Below are positions 26,313-34,704 of a stretch of DNA of 36,487 bases, piece after piece. Position 1 is the first letter of the stretch. Every line of letters begins with the position of its first letter. The notes beneath the pieces are model-generated. The model searched no databases. It saw nothing but the letters and a program-made list of their open reading frames with translations, and was not told the DNA's origin. The stretch comes from Anaerolineales bacterium (GTDB lineage Bacteria; Chloroflexota; Anaerolineae; Anaerolineales; Villigracilaceae), in the NCBI GenBank assembly GCA_014860805.1, contig JACZJB010000127.1:1-36487 (forward strand). The letters run 5' to 3'. The position numbers and the translations under genes are program-made.

Positions 26313-27136
26313 ATTACTCATCCACAGCGCGTGACGGCGACCTTGCGCAATTGGTCGGCCTTACCCATAAACATTTCATCATCACTCTCAAAGCCGGCGG
26401 AGATTTTCAAAGTCATCGCGGCGTGTTAAAACATGACAACTTGATCGGCACTCCCTGGGGCTCGCAGGTTTTCAGCCACACAGGCGCACCTTTCTTTTTA
26501 TTGCAACCTTCGCTTTCAGATATCCTGAACGAACTTCCACGCACCACCCAAATCCTTTATCCAAAAGATATTGGATATATTCTGATCCAAATGGGAGTCG
26601 CCCCCGGACAGACAGTCATGGAAGCCGGCACAGGCTCGGGATCCATGACAATTGCTCTGGCAACTTCCGTCGGCGCGGAAGGAAAGGTTGTTTCGTACGA
26701 ACAGAAACCTGATGTGCAGAATCTTGCCCGCAAAAACGTTGAACGGATTGGGCTCGCTTCGCGCGTAACCTTCAAACTGCGCGACATTCAAGAAGGTTTC
26801 GACGAAACTGATGCAGACGCCTTCTTCCTCGATGTGCAAAATCCATTCGACTACATTGCACAAGTCCGTAACGCCCTCAAGCCCGGCGGATTCTTTGGCA
26901 GCATTCTGCCCACTTTCAACCAAGTGGAAAAGACGCTGCTGGCATTAAGAAAAAATAAATTTGCATTCATCGAAGTCTGTGAACTCATCCTGCGCTATTA
27001 CAAAGCGGATGCAAGCCGCCTGCGCCCCACAGACCGCATGGTAGCCCACACCGGCTTTTTGGTATTTGGCAGAAAGATCGAAGAGACGCTTGATCCCCGC
27101 GCAGTGGAACTGGCCAACGAAGCGGGCGCGGAATAA
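26309..27136 (+). CDS. trmI: tRNA (adenine-58-N1)-methyltransferase TrmI
   Basis: A 275-residue class I SAM methyltransferase. The N-terminal small domain (GDLAQLVGLTHKHFIITL, SHRGVLKHDNLIG) and the SAM site MEAGTGSGSMTIALA followed by SYEQKPD, then FLDVQNPFDYI, are the TrmI/Gcd14 pattern. It methylates A58 in the tRNA T-loop, which stabilises tRNA. It shares an ATGA overlap with the PrsW-like gene; this coupling is probably for expression rather than function. Confidence 0.93.
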   Translation: MNYSSTARDGDLAQLVGLTHKHFIITLKAGGDFQSHRGVLKHDNLIGTPWGSQVFSHTGAPFFLLQPSLSDILNELPRTTQILYPKDIGYILIQMGVAPGQTVMEAGTGSGSMTIALATSVGAEGKVVSYEQKPDVQNLARKNVERIGLASRVTFKLRDIQEGFDETDADAFFLDVQNPFDYIAQVRNALKPGGFFGSILPTFNQVEKTLLALRKNKFAFIEVCELILRYYKADASRLRPTDRMVAHTGFLVFGRKIEETLDPRAVELANEAGAE

Positions 27137-27153
27137 CCTGTAAATTTTTATTC

Positions 27154-27753
27154 ATGAAATCAATCACCGAAGAATTCATTTCAAAAAAATTAGCGGATGC
27201 TGAACTAAATTCCTTTGACTCGGACGGCTACGCCGAGATTCCCGTCAAACCAGAGACGCGTTTGAAATGCGCGGCAGTGCTCCTGCCATTAACCTATTTT
27301 CAAGATGAATGGCACATCCTCTTCACCCGCCGCACAGATCGAGTCGAATCCCACAAGGGACAGGTCTCTTTCCCCGGCGGCGCATGTGATGAAGATGAGA
27401 CCACCCCCGAGCAAACTGCCTTGCGCGAAGCAGACGAAGAGATTGGCATGAACCCTGCCGACGTGAAAGTCCTCGGGAGGCTCAGCCGGTTGATAACCAT
27501 CAGCAGCTTTCGGGTGAGTCCGATCGTCGGCGTTATCCCCTGGCCCTATGCCTTTCGAGTAGCTGGAGTAGAAGTAGCGCGAGTCTTCACCATCCCTCTT
27601 TTGTGGCTCGCAAATCGAAATAATTATTGGGAGTTTTCCCTGCGCGAATCAGAAAGATCATTGATCGCTTATCATCCCTTTGACGGCGAATTACTTTGGG
27701 GCGCCACCGCAAGAATGACGGTAAACTTTTTGAAAACCCTGGAACTCTTATAA
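27154..27753 (+). CDS. Nudix hydrolase, CoA-pyrophosphatase (NudL) type
   Basis: A 199-residue Nudix protein. The stretch LFTRRTDRVESHKGQVSFPGG is the NudL/UPF0035 signature and ALREADEEIGM is the core of the Nudix box that binds metal. Family members cleave CoA and its derivatives to 3',5'-ADP and phosphopantetheine. TAAATT (27141-27146) ends 7 nt before the ATG without a Shine-Dalgarno site, so it may have its own leaderless promoter in addition to read-through from trmI. It ends at a bidirectional terminator. Confidence 0.88.
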   Translation: MKSITEEFISKKLADAELNSFDSDGYAEIPVKPETRLKCAAVLLPLTYFQDEWHILFTRRTDRVESHKGQVSFPGGACDEDETTPEQTALREADEEIGMNPADVKVLGRLSRLITISSFRVSPIVGVIPWPYAFRVAGVEVARVFTIPLLWLANRNNYWEFSLRESERSLIAYHPFDGELLWGATARMTVNFLKTLELL

Positions 27754-27784
27754 AAAAACCACCATCGAAATGATGGTGGTTTTT
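27752..27784. terminator. Bidirectional terminator between Nudix gene and rplY
   Basis: AAAAACCACCATC (27754-27766), loop GAAAT, GATGGTGGTTTTT (27772-27784). A-run and T-run on the two sides let it end both convergent genes. Confidence 0.88.
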
Positions 27785-27802
27785 ACATGCGCTTGAAAAG
27801 GT

Positions 27803-28465
27803 CTACTTCTTCTCTGCGACTTCTTCGTCTTTCTTACCGCGCTCCACACTGAGCCCGGGAGCAGCCGCTTCAGCAACGCCAGGAACAGGAGCGACAACAT
27901 CAGCCGCTTCTTCCTTCGCGGAAGTTGCTACAGCGATCATCTCATCTTCATCGTTCAAAATGCGGATATTTTCGGAGATGTCCAAATCGCGGACGCGAAT
28001 ACCATTACCAATCGCCTTAAGTGCGGAAATGTCCACAGCAATACGCTCGGGAAGGTCAGTGGGCAAACATTCCACGTCCAGCTTTTCAATGTTCTTCACC
28101 AAGACGCCGTTGTAATCCTTCACCGCACCGGAGACACCAACGAACTCAAGGCGGACGGTTGCGCGGATCTTTTCCTTGAGATCCACAGCAAGAAAATCAA
28201 CATGGGTAAGATTACCTTTGATGAAATTACGCTGTCTTTCACGGACCAAGGCAGGATATTCCTTTCCGTCCAAATCAATTGTGACAAGACTTGAGGAAGT
28301 CAACTTGTTCATAACAAGGCTGGCAGCGTGCGCTTCCAGAGAAATCGCAATCGGTTCCAAGTGACGTCCGTAAATCACTGCGGGCAATTGACCTTCCCGC
28401 CGCATGGCTTTTACCTGCTTGCCGGTGACATCACGTTTTACTGCTTTCAAAACTACTTTATCCAT
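27803..28465 (-). CDS. rplY: 50S ribosomal protein L25 (CTC-type)
   Basis: A 220-residue long-form L25: an N-terminal 5S rRNA-binding domain (about 1-90, with RREGQLPAVIYG and LVTIDLDGKEYPALVRE) and a C-terminal TL5/CTC beta domain (about 95-185), then an acidic and Ala-rich tail ending in lysines. It binds loop E of 5S rRNA in the large subunit. Start 28465 is chosen for the GAGGAG site just upstream and because family members start at this point; the open frame extends 16 codons further. It is preceded by an unusually long structured leader. Confidence 0.93.
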   Translation of the reverse strand: MDKVVLKAVKRDVTGKQVKAMRREGQLPAVIYGRHLEPIAISLEAHAASLVMNKLTSSSLVTIDLDGKEYPALVRERQRNFIKGNLTHVDFLAVDLKEKIRATVRLEFVGVSGAVKDYNGVLVKNIEKLDVECLPTDLPERIAVDISALKAIGNGIRVRDLDISENIRILNDEDEMIAVATSAKEEAADVVAPVPGVAEAAAPGLSVERGKKDEEVAEKK

Positions 28466-28647
28466 CTTTACTCCTCGGGCGCCTCTCACCGTGCGATTCA
28501 CGGTTACCTTCACCCTATGAAATGATATTCTGAAAAGCGGCCGCGCCGCTGAACATTCAACTATTTTTTACCAAATTCATCGGACATTTTTCCTGCCTGC
28601 CTTCGGCAGAAAACGCGCCTCCTCGCGGAGGCGCACTATTAAGAACG
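28466..28647 (-). promoter_or_regulatory. Structured 5' leader of rplY
   Basis: About 180 nt of predicted untranslated RNA with four hairpins, in mRNA order: an 8-bp GC-rich stem (28634-28615) followed by GTTTTC; a 5-bp stem with tri-loop (28609-28597); AGCGGC/GCCGCT (28550-28536) followed by TTTT; and ACCGTG/CACGGT (28504-28488) just ahead of the ribosome-binding site. The first and third resemble weak terminators. The first could also end transcripts from the sensor gene at 28709. Confidence 0.5.
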
Positions 28648-28653
28648 GGTTGC

Positions 28654-28682
28654 ATTTTATACGGAGGATGGAGTTTCGTCAA
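28654..28682 (-). promoter_or_regulatory. Sigma70-type promoter of rplY
   Basis: Minus-strand TTGACG (28682-28677) and TAAAAT (28659-28654) with a 17-bp spacer, located 27 bp after the sensor stop codon. This predicts a start near 28647. Confidence 0.65.
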
Positions 28683-28708
28683 GGAAAAAGCTCCTCGTCC
28701 CAGATCCG

Positions 28709-29782
28709 CTACTCTTCCTTTTTGAAGCGGTTACGCATCCCCTGCACCTTGGATTGTAAATCCTGGAAGAAGTCGCTTTCGACAATTTCCTTCACCTGCT
28801 TATCCAGTTTTGAGCGATCCACCATAATCTCGAGCTGTTGCACGCGGGCTCGCAGTGACTTTTCGCGCTGAGCTACCTTATCCACCATGACCTTGAAGAC
28901 CCCGGTTAGGGTATCAATCTCATCGCGGAGCTTACGCGGGTCGTTAACTTCATCTTTCCATTCGTGGCTGTAATCGCCTTCACCGATCTCCTTGGCCACC
29001 CCAGCCAAACCAACAATTGGACGGGTTAAAAAGCCTGAAAGCCAAAATACCAGTAAAAAGATGAGAATATAACTTGCCACAAAGGCAATAGCCCCGTTTC
29101 GCAGGATGTTCGCCTTTACTTCATCAACATAACTTGCCTCAATATCGACACCAATGGCTCCAATGGCGTTTCCGCTATCATCAATGATGGGCGCATAGGT
29201 TGTGATCCAGCTTCCGAAGCTGTCAGTATACGGCTCCCAGGCATTCACCTGAGCGGTCAATCCGTTGTAAATGTTTGAAGATGTTGAAGTATAGCGCTGG
29301 CAAAACCGAAATCCGCCGCGTGGGTCGCGGAAATATCCTGTGCTGCCAATGGCAACGATCTCTCCTTCATCAGGCCCTTTAATATAGGTGTAGAGTCTGG
29401 TTTGAGGCTCAATTTGCTGAACAGCCAGCAGCCAATATTCATGCGCCATGTACAGCGGATTCTCTTCAGGGTAATAGCCATTTTCCTCTTTTGGAGTATC
29501 GGCAGTCGGCTTTTTTGGAGGGCACATCGGATTATCCGTGCTTTCCTCTTGATAGAGCTTTACAAACCCTTCCTTGTCCATGCCTTGAACAGCACCATCC
29601 AGGGTTTCCTGCAAGTCGTCTGTAATGGTTTGAAAAACTCGGTCGGAAGTGTACTGATAAAACCAGTAATAACTGGCAACAAAAACGGGTGTAAAAATAA
29701 GGATAAACCCGATCCATATTTTCAATCGCAGGCTGAAAAAACGTACGGACTGTTTTGCGGGTTCTGTTTTATTGTTATTCAT
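28709..29782 (-). CDS. Membrane sensor with extracytoplasmic domain and HAMP, no output domain
   Basis: A 357-residue protein: cytoplasmic N-terminus, helix 1 (about 20-42), a ~190-residue extracytoplasmic part that looks like a Cache-type sensor (TYAPIIDDSGNAIGAIGVDIEA), helix 2 (about 235-255), HAMP (GLAGVAKEIGEGDYSHEW) and a ~70-residue coiled coil. It ends there: no kinase, cyclase, phosphatase or methyl-accepting domain follows. ATG 29782 is preferred over the in-frame GTG 29791. It lies 12 bp after a GNAT gene and may signal through a partner protein. Confidence 0.8.
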   Translation of the reverse strand: MNNNKTEPAKQSVRFFSLRLKIWIGFILIFTPVFVASYYWFYQYTSDRVFQTITDDLQETLDGAVQGMDKEGFVKLYQEESTDNPMCPPKKPTADTPKEENGYYPEENPLYMAHEYWLLAVQQIEPQTRLYTYIKGPDEGEIVAIGSTGYFRDPRGGFRFCQRYTSTSSNIYNGLTAQVNAWEPYTDSFGSWITTYAPIIDDSGNAIGAIGVDIEASYVDEVKANILRNGAIAFVASYILIFLLVFWLSGFLTRPIVGLAGVAKEIGEGDYSHEWKDEVNDPRKLRDEIDTLTGVFKVMVDKVAQREKSLRARVQQLEIMVDRSKLDKQVKEIVESDFFQDLQSKVQGMRNRFKKEE

Positions 29783-29794
29783 AACGATCACATC

Positions 29795-30511
29795 CTATGG
29801 ATTAATAGTTTCAAGAACTTCGAGAACTCTGGGGTGCCGTTCGGGTAAGCCATAATGATCCACCAGAAAAGCTTTGACAAAATCAGTAATCATTTCACTG
29901 GTATAAGCCTCCACCTTCACCGCGGGGTTCGGCAAAAAACCCATATGCATGGGAGCAAAGTGTGTAAGAGCCAGTTCTTCCGAACGACTCCGCCCTTCCA
30001 CTTCTGGCGGAAAGATAGGCTCAACATATTTTAACGGCAACTGAACCAATCCGTTACGCATATAATGTTCCATCAAGCGGTGCGGCTCCACCTCGTTGAC
30101 GATTCCAAATACTGGCAAATCGCCTTTTCGTTCCGCATCCCGAATGACCTGCGCTAGACATTCATAAATAATAAAAACCGCCAGCCGATAATTATCTACA
30201 ACTACTTCACGAAAGGCAGGATCCACCGCCAGGGCATGAGCAAGTCCGCAGCGCCTTTCACGAACGTATCGAAAAGTGCGCAGCGCAGCCGGTTGACCAT
30301 CTACCTCGATCAGCCAATAATGAACGACATGCCCTTCACGATGCTCGTTTCCAAACCGGGAGCGCCGCCTCATTCTCGGAACGTAGTGCTGGTACTGCGG
30401 AAAAAGCCTTGCATAAAGCCCAAGCATTTTTTCGATCCGCTCTTCGTCACCGGAACCGAGCAATTCATACACAGCGACATGTTCCACTTGCTTCACGGAA
30501 GTCAGGGACAT
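29795..30511 (-). CDS. GNAT-like acetyltransferase, predicted
   Basis: A 238-residue protein with GNAT-like order of elements: YWLIEVDGQPAALRTFRYV (beta4-like), LAHALAVDPAFREVVVDNYRLAVFIIYEC (acetyl-CoA-binding loop and helix region), and a C-terminal HYMRNGLVQLPLKYVEPIF. The canonical RxxGxG/A is not clear, so activity is uncertain. Its ATG overlaps the stop of the upstream transporter (TAATG). The target is unknown. Confidence 0.6.
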   Translation of the reverse strand: MSLTSVKQVEHVAVYELLGSGDEERIEKMLGLYARLFPQYQHYVPRMRRRSRFGNEHREGHVVHYWLIEVDGQPAALRTFRYVRERRCGLAHALAVDPAFREVVVDNYRLAVFIIYECLAQVIRDAERKGDLPVFGIVNEVEPHRLMEHYMRNGLVQLPLKYVEPIFPPEVEGRSRSEELALTHFAPMHMGFLPNPAVKVEAYTSEMITDFVKAFLVDHYGLPERHPRVLEVLETINP

Positions 30512-31854
30512 TACTTCTCGTCCTCACCAAAATTCAATTTATCCAGAACACTGGCTCCACGAGTACGGCGTTTTAATTGCCAGCTTAGCATACTTTGTTC
30601 ATACGTGGCGCGGACTCGAAAAGCAGCGTAGACGGCAAACAAAGCAATTGCGATCCCAAGACCAAGATAGATCAGCGAATATTGTTCCCGCGCAAAACCA
30701 AATCTCAACCCGAGAACAATAATGACAAAAGCAACCAGACTTCCAATGATCGTTCCTGCGGAAGGCAGGTAACTATCAATAAACATGCTGACCCGCCCGC
30801 GCTTCTCGTTCGGGACCATGGCTTGAAACGCCTTGCGGGCGGATAGATCCACAGTGTCATAGGTCACTCGCGAAACGCCCTGGGAAATCGCACTGCTTAC
30901 ATAGCCGGGGATGAAAAAATTCGCAACGATCGACCCAAGCATCACAAACGGTTGAATGAGAAAGCTTCGCTTCAGAGAAACACGCTCAATGATCCTTGCG
31001 GAAGCGCTTTGCGCAAAAATCGACACGAAAGCAATTATAAGATTGTACTGAGCGTAAAATGACTGAAAGCCGGTTCCCAGATCAAGTTTCGCGTCGGAAA
31101 GAACATCATATAGAAGAATGGTCATCACGCTGCCGGCCGCCAACATCCCCAAAGCGGACCAGGCAAAAGCCGGCACAGTTTTAATGAAATCCCAGCCTTC
31201 TGAAAGGGTCTCTTTTATCGATTCTTGCACATCAATCGGCGGGGGAAGTTTAACAGTCCGCAGCCCGGTTTGCATGATCAAATAAGCAACGAAAAATATC
31301 GAGGCGTTGAGCAATAACAACTTAACGGGACCAAACTCCAGCCTGGCATCGATCGCGCCAATCCCCAAACCAACAATTGTTCCTAAAAAGGCGAAATTTG
31401 CAATGAACGGCATCACGCGGCGCCCTGTCGCAGGGTCGTAAATGTCGTTGACGAGGATCCAGAATACGACGGGAAAGAAGCGCCACTGCTGGTCGTTCAG
31501 AAGATATATGAGCGTATAACTGATCGATGCGGGAAACGATTTGGACAGAAAAGTCAAAGGCAATACGGCATATAAGAGCATGAAGACAAGCAGAACCCCG
31601 CCCAGCAGTTTGATACGGTCAAAACGATCAACGATGAGGGATTGGATACCGGTTGCCAGAATGAGCAAAACCATGTCCACAGCCCAAACCAGCAGGATGT
31701 AGTGGTCCTTCACCTCGGCCAAAAACCCGCTGACAGATACAACTTTGGTAACGCCCATTGCCGCATAGTTTGCAAATAAAATAAAGCCGAGGGCTAAAAC
31801 CAGCCTCGACTCGCCTGCGCGTAATGGAAACCACTGTTTAATTCGTTCGATCAT
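30511..31854 (-). CDS. Twelve-helix MFS-type transporter, resembling ATP/ADP-translocase-like proteins
   Basis: A 447-residue protein with about 12 membrane segments and a basic cytoplasmic tail (QLKRRTRGASVL). The arrangement with the conserved stretch QQWRFFPVVFWILVNDIYDP and SARKAFQAMVPNEKRGRVSMFIDSYLPSAG recalls bacterial NTT-like members of the major facilitator group rather than sugar or drug porters. The substrate is unknown. It is translated upstream of the GNAT and sensor genes in one transcript, which suggests one pathway. Confidence 0.7.
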   Translation of the reverse strand: MIERIKQWFPLRAGESRLVLALGFILFANYAAMGVTKVVSVSGFLAEVKDHYILLVWAVDMVLLILATGIQSLIVDRFDRIKLLGGVLLVFMLLYAVLPLTFLSKSFPASISYTLIYLLNDQQWRFFPVVFWILVNDIYDPATGRRVMPFIANFAFLGTIVGLGIGAIDARLEFGPVKLLLLNASIFFVAYLIMQTGLRTVKLPPPIDVQESIKETLSEGWDFIKTVPAFAWSALGMLAAGSVMTILLYDVLSDAKLDLGTGFQSFYAQYNLIIAFVSIFAQSASARIIERVSLKRSFLIQPFVMLGSIVANFFIPGYVSSAISQGVSRVTYDTVDLSARKAFQAMVPNEKRGRVSMFIDSYLPSAGTIIGSLVAFVIIVLGLRFGFAREQYSLIYLGLGIAIALFAVYAAFRVRATYEQSMLSWQLKRRTRGASVLDKLNFGEDEK

Positions 31855-31887
31855 AAATTTCCACGGTTTTGATTATTTTTGCATCGC

Positions 31888-32043
31888 TCAGGATGCATCT
31901 GATTGGATGTATTTTTCAGGATCCTTATCAAAAGCAGCTTTACAGCCAGGGGCGCAAAAATAATAGGTTACGTCTTTGTATTCAGACTTCCATTGCGCTG
32001 CAGCGGGATCAACTTCCATTTTACAGACTGGGTCAATTTCCAT
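31888..32043 (-). CDS. YHS-domain small metal-binding protein
   Basis: A 51-residue protein that a length cut-off would miss. It reads [13 protein letters not shown], then [24 protein letters not shown]: the YHS pattern with Cys7 and the Cys30/Cys34 pair (CAPGC). YHS domains bind metals or sit in metal-handling proteins. AGGAGAG lies ahead of the ATG. It ends 33 bp before the transporter gene, so it probably heads that operon. Confidence 0.88.
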   Translation of the reverse strand: MEIDPVCKMEVDPAAAQWKSEYKDVTYYFCAPGCKAAFDKDPEKYIQSDAS

Positions 32044-32173
32044 GAGTGCTCTCCTGATAAATTGTAGCGCGAGTATACCTGATTCTGTGTGTACAACAAA
32101 TATAAAAAGGGTTGCGGAAACCCAAGCCAGCTATCAATTAAGAAAGGATAAACCGAATGGAAGGTGAAACTTT

Positions 32174-32716
32174 CTATTCCACGAATTGACTTTCCTCAGG
32201 CTTGTCGACCAGATCATTTACCCCAAATTTATCTTCATAAAATTTCAGCAACTCTTCTGCTTTCCGTTGAAACTCTAGTTCGAGACTCCCCTTTTTTGTA
32301 GCTTTTTCCATAAGCTCTAAATGCGCCACCAAGCGCTGCCGAAAACTGCCATTCCTTGAATCAGGTAAAAACGTCTCAACTTCCTTAATCATTGCTTTTG
32401 CTTGTTGAATGACAGGCAAGGCATCTGGCAGTGAAATATCTTCATTATCAAGTTCTTTGAGCAATTTACATTTATAGGAATGACATACCCGCGGACAATC
32501 CGGAGAGGAATAGATCGTGCATTGTCCCTTCCATAGCGGACACGGCAAAGTGAAGCCTCGTTGACGCGGGTCGTCTCGAATGACGTGCAACCCTACTGCT
32601 TGAGAGGAATTCAACTCGGACGATTTTAGTCTCGCCCAAAGAAACAAATGGCCAGTGCAGCACAATCCGCAGGATTTGCATAAAACAGTAGCTGGAGAGT
32701 CTTCTGAGTCAGCCAT
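32174..32716 (-). CDS. YkgJ-family cysteine-cluster protein
   Basis: A 180-residue protein with the Zn/Fe-S type Cys cluster: CKSCGLCC near 13-20, CPLWKGQCTIY near 60 and DCPRVCHSYKC near 75. The C-terminal half is helical and charged. The family (UPF0153) is widespread and its biochemical role is not established. TATTAT (32729-32724) ends 7 nt before the ATG with no Shine-Dalgarno site, a leaderless layout. It lies downstream of aor but is separated by a hairpin. Confidence 0.85.
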   Translation of the reverse strand: MADSEDSPATVLCKSCGLCCTGHLFLWARLKSSELNSSQAVGLHVIRDDPRQRGFTLPCPLWKGQCTIYSSPDCPRVCHSYKCKLLKELDNEDISLPDALPVIQQAKAMIKEVETFLPDSRNGSFRQRLVAHLELMEKATKKGSLELEFQRKAEELLKFYEDKFGVNDLVDKPEESQFVE

Positions 32717-32769
32717 GGCAGGGATAATATCCTATTTCAGGAAATGGTAACAAGCCTGCATTAAGAAAG

Positions 32770-32795
32770 AAGCGGGCGTTTGACACGTCCGCTTT
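32770..32795 (-). terminator. Probable terminator after aor
   Basis: A 9-bp stem AGCGGACGT/ACGCCCGCT (one mismatch) around GTCAA, followed by TCTTTCTT on the minus strand, 7 bp after the aor stop. The U-tract is imperfect. Confidence 0.5.
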
Positions 32796-32801
32796 ATCTT
32801 T

Positions 32802-34634
32802 TTAATTCAATGGCAATTCGAGTTCAATCAACTTCTCTTTGGTGGGATACCCTTTTTCGTCCCAACCGCGAAGTTTGTAAAACTCGGGAAGCATCTTATC
32901 CAGTTCCACAACCTTGCCTTTGGCCGGGCCATCAGGCAGCGGCTCATGCAGCATACGATACGGGAGCGTGTCGTTCTCGGGAACAGAACCTGCCTTGATC
33001 AGGAACATGCGCTCAAGGTTATAAACACGTTCAGCGGCTTTAAGCGCTTCTTCAGGTGTGTAGCCGGCGCCTGTGGAAAAATTCATCATCTCCGCGAGGC
33101 GCTGCGGCAGGATCATACGATCCTTATTGAAAGCATAGCGGATGGCAACGAAGACACACAAACCAGAACTGTCCATCAGCGCAAAAGAGTCTTCAAAATG
33201 CTTGACGAGCTCGGGCTTCCCTTCAGTTGTCAGCGGATTCTCTTTGACGGGCACACCAAAGACTTCTTCGTACGCCACGTCACCTTCCATGTGGGATGCT
33301 CCTTTGTTGGATGTAGCGTATAACAAGCCCATACCCTGCGAGCCGCGCGGATCGTAGCCTGGAAACTCCTGTTTACGTGTGGTAACAGCCAGTTCGGGAT
33401 GGCCATATTTTTCCGCAAGCCGGTAACTGCCTTGCGCAAGGTCATTTCCAAAGCCTTCGCGATACGCCATCTTCCTGATCATTGCGATCATTGCATCATG
33501 GTCGCCAAACTTCAACGGCATGCCGATGACCTCTTCAGATATGTATCCCTTCTCATACATTTCCATCGCAACGGCGATTGTCATGCCGGTAGTGATCGTA
33601 TCCATGCCGTATTCATTGCACAGATAATTCGCCTTGACGAGCGCCGCAAGGTTGCTGACGCCGCAGCCCGTCCCAAGCGATGAAATCGTCTCATATTCCG
33701 GGCCTTCACCCTTGCCTTTATATGGACCGTCGGGCACTTCGGTAAGGCGTCCACACGAAAGCGGGCAGCGATAACAAGGTGTGTGACGGATCAAATACTG
33801 ATTCTTGAGCGCGTCACCATCAATATTATTCACGCCTTCAAACGTGCCTTGCAAAAAATTTCGCGTCGGCAAGATGCCAAGTGTGTTGGTCACTTGCGGA
33901 ACATACGACGTTCCGTAAATGCGCATGTTCGAGCCCTTCTTTACATCCGCCCCCACATTCTTGGATGTGTCCACGCTCAACGCGCGCATTTCCTCAGGGT
34001 TATGAAGCGCTGGGTTTTTATTCCCCATCGCCACCACAGCTTTGAGATTTTTACTTCCCATCACCGCCCCCACCCCGGAGCGAGCCGCAGCGCGATGCTT
34101 GTCATTCATGATGGCTGCCATCAAGGCGAGATTCTCACCCGCCTGCCCAATACAAGCGACTCTCGCTTCTTCAGATGTTTCTGCTTTTAGGATATCTGTG
34201 GTCTCATGCACATCCTTTCCCCAAACATGCGCCGCAGGCCTGACCTCGATCTGATCCTCGTTCACAAACAGATACACAGGCTCAGGCGACTTTCCTTCAA
34301 AAATATACATATCGAATCCCGTGCGCTTCATCCATGTCGGGAATTCGCCGCCTGAATTGGAGTGTGCCAGCGCCCCCGTCAATGGAGATTTGGTCACCAC
34401 CATATAGCGGTTGCCCGTCGGTGCCGGTGTTGCAGTTAACGGGCCTGTGGCAAATATCAGAACATTCTCTGGAGAGAGCGGATCAACCATCGGATCCATC
34501 TCTTTGTAAAGATAATGGATCGCCCATCCGCGCCCGCCAAGGTAATCGCGCGCGATCTTCGGGTCAACATCTTCGGTTGTGACTTTATGCGTTGTGAGGT
34601 TTACACGTAGAATTCTGAGGTGCCAGCCGTACAT
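32802..34634 (-). CDS. aor: Aldehyde:ferredoxin oxidoreductase (tungstopterin enzyme)
   Basis: A 610-residue AOR-family enzyme, full length. The N-terminal pterin-binding domain shows GRGWAIHYLY, NVLIFATGPLTATPAPTGNR and SNSGGEFPTWMKRTGFD; the middle GENLALMAAIMNDKHRAAARSGVGAVMGSKNLKA is a family hallmark. The 4Fe-4S cluster ligands are Cys287, 290 and 294 (CYRCPLSC) with distal Cys493 (SSGLCVF). It oxidises aldehydes to acids with ferredoxin as acceptor, or runs in reverse, in the cytoplasm under anoxic conditions. AAGGAG precedes the ATG. A MoaD/ThiS-like gene lies directly upstream in the same direction. Confidence 0.95.
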   Translation of the reverse strand: MYGWHLRILRVNLTTHKVTTEDVDPKIARDYLGGRGWAIHYLYKEMDPMVDPLSPENVLIFATGPLTATPAPTGNRYMVVTKSPLTGALAHSNSGGEFPTWMKRTGFDMYIFEGKSPEPVYLFVNEDQIEVRPAAHVWGKDVHETTDILKAETSEEARVACIGQAGENLALMAAIMNDKHRAAARSGVGAVMGSKNLKAVVAMGNKNPALHNPEEMRALSVDTSKNVGADVKKGSNMRIYGTSYVPQVTNTLGILPTRNFLQGTFEGVNNIDGDALKNQYLIRHTPCYRCPLSCGRLTEVPDGPYKGKGEGPEYETISSLGTGCGVSNLAALVKANYLCNEYGMDTITTGMTIAVAMEMYEKGYISEEVIGMPLKFGDHDAMIAMIRKMAYREGFGNDLAQGSYRLAEKYGHPELAVTTRKQEFPGYDPRGSQGMGLLYATSNKGASHMEGDVAYEEVFGVPVKENPLTTEGKPELVKHFEDSFALMDSSGLCVFVAIRYAFNKDRMILPQRLAEMMNFSTGAGYTPEEALKAAERVYNLERMFLIKAGSVPENDTLPYRMLHEPLPDGPAKGKVVELDKMLPEFYKLRGWDEKGYPTKEKLIELELPLN

Positions 34635-34704
34635 GGGAGTTCTCCTTAAAAGGATGGATTATGAAGATGAAGAATGTGAAAAGTCTTTTCCTGAGCAGAA
34701 AAAA

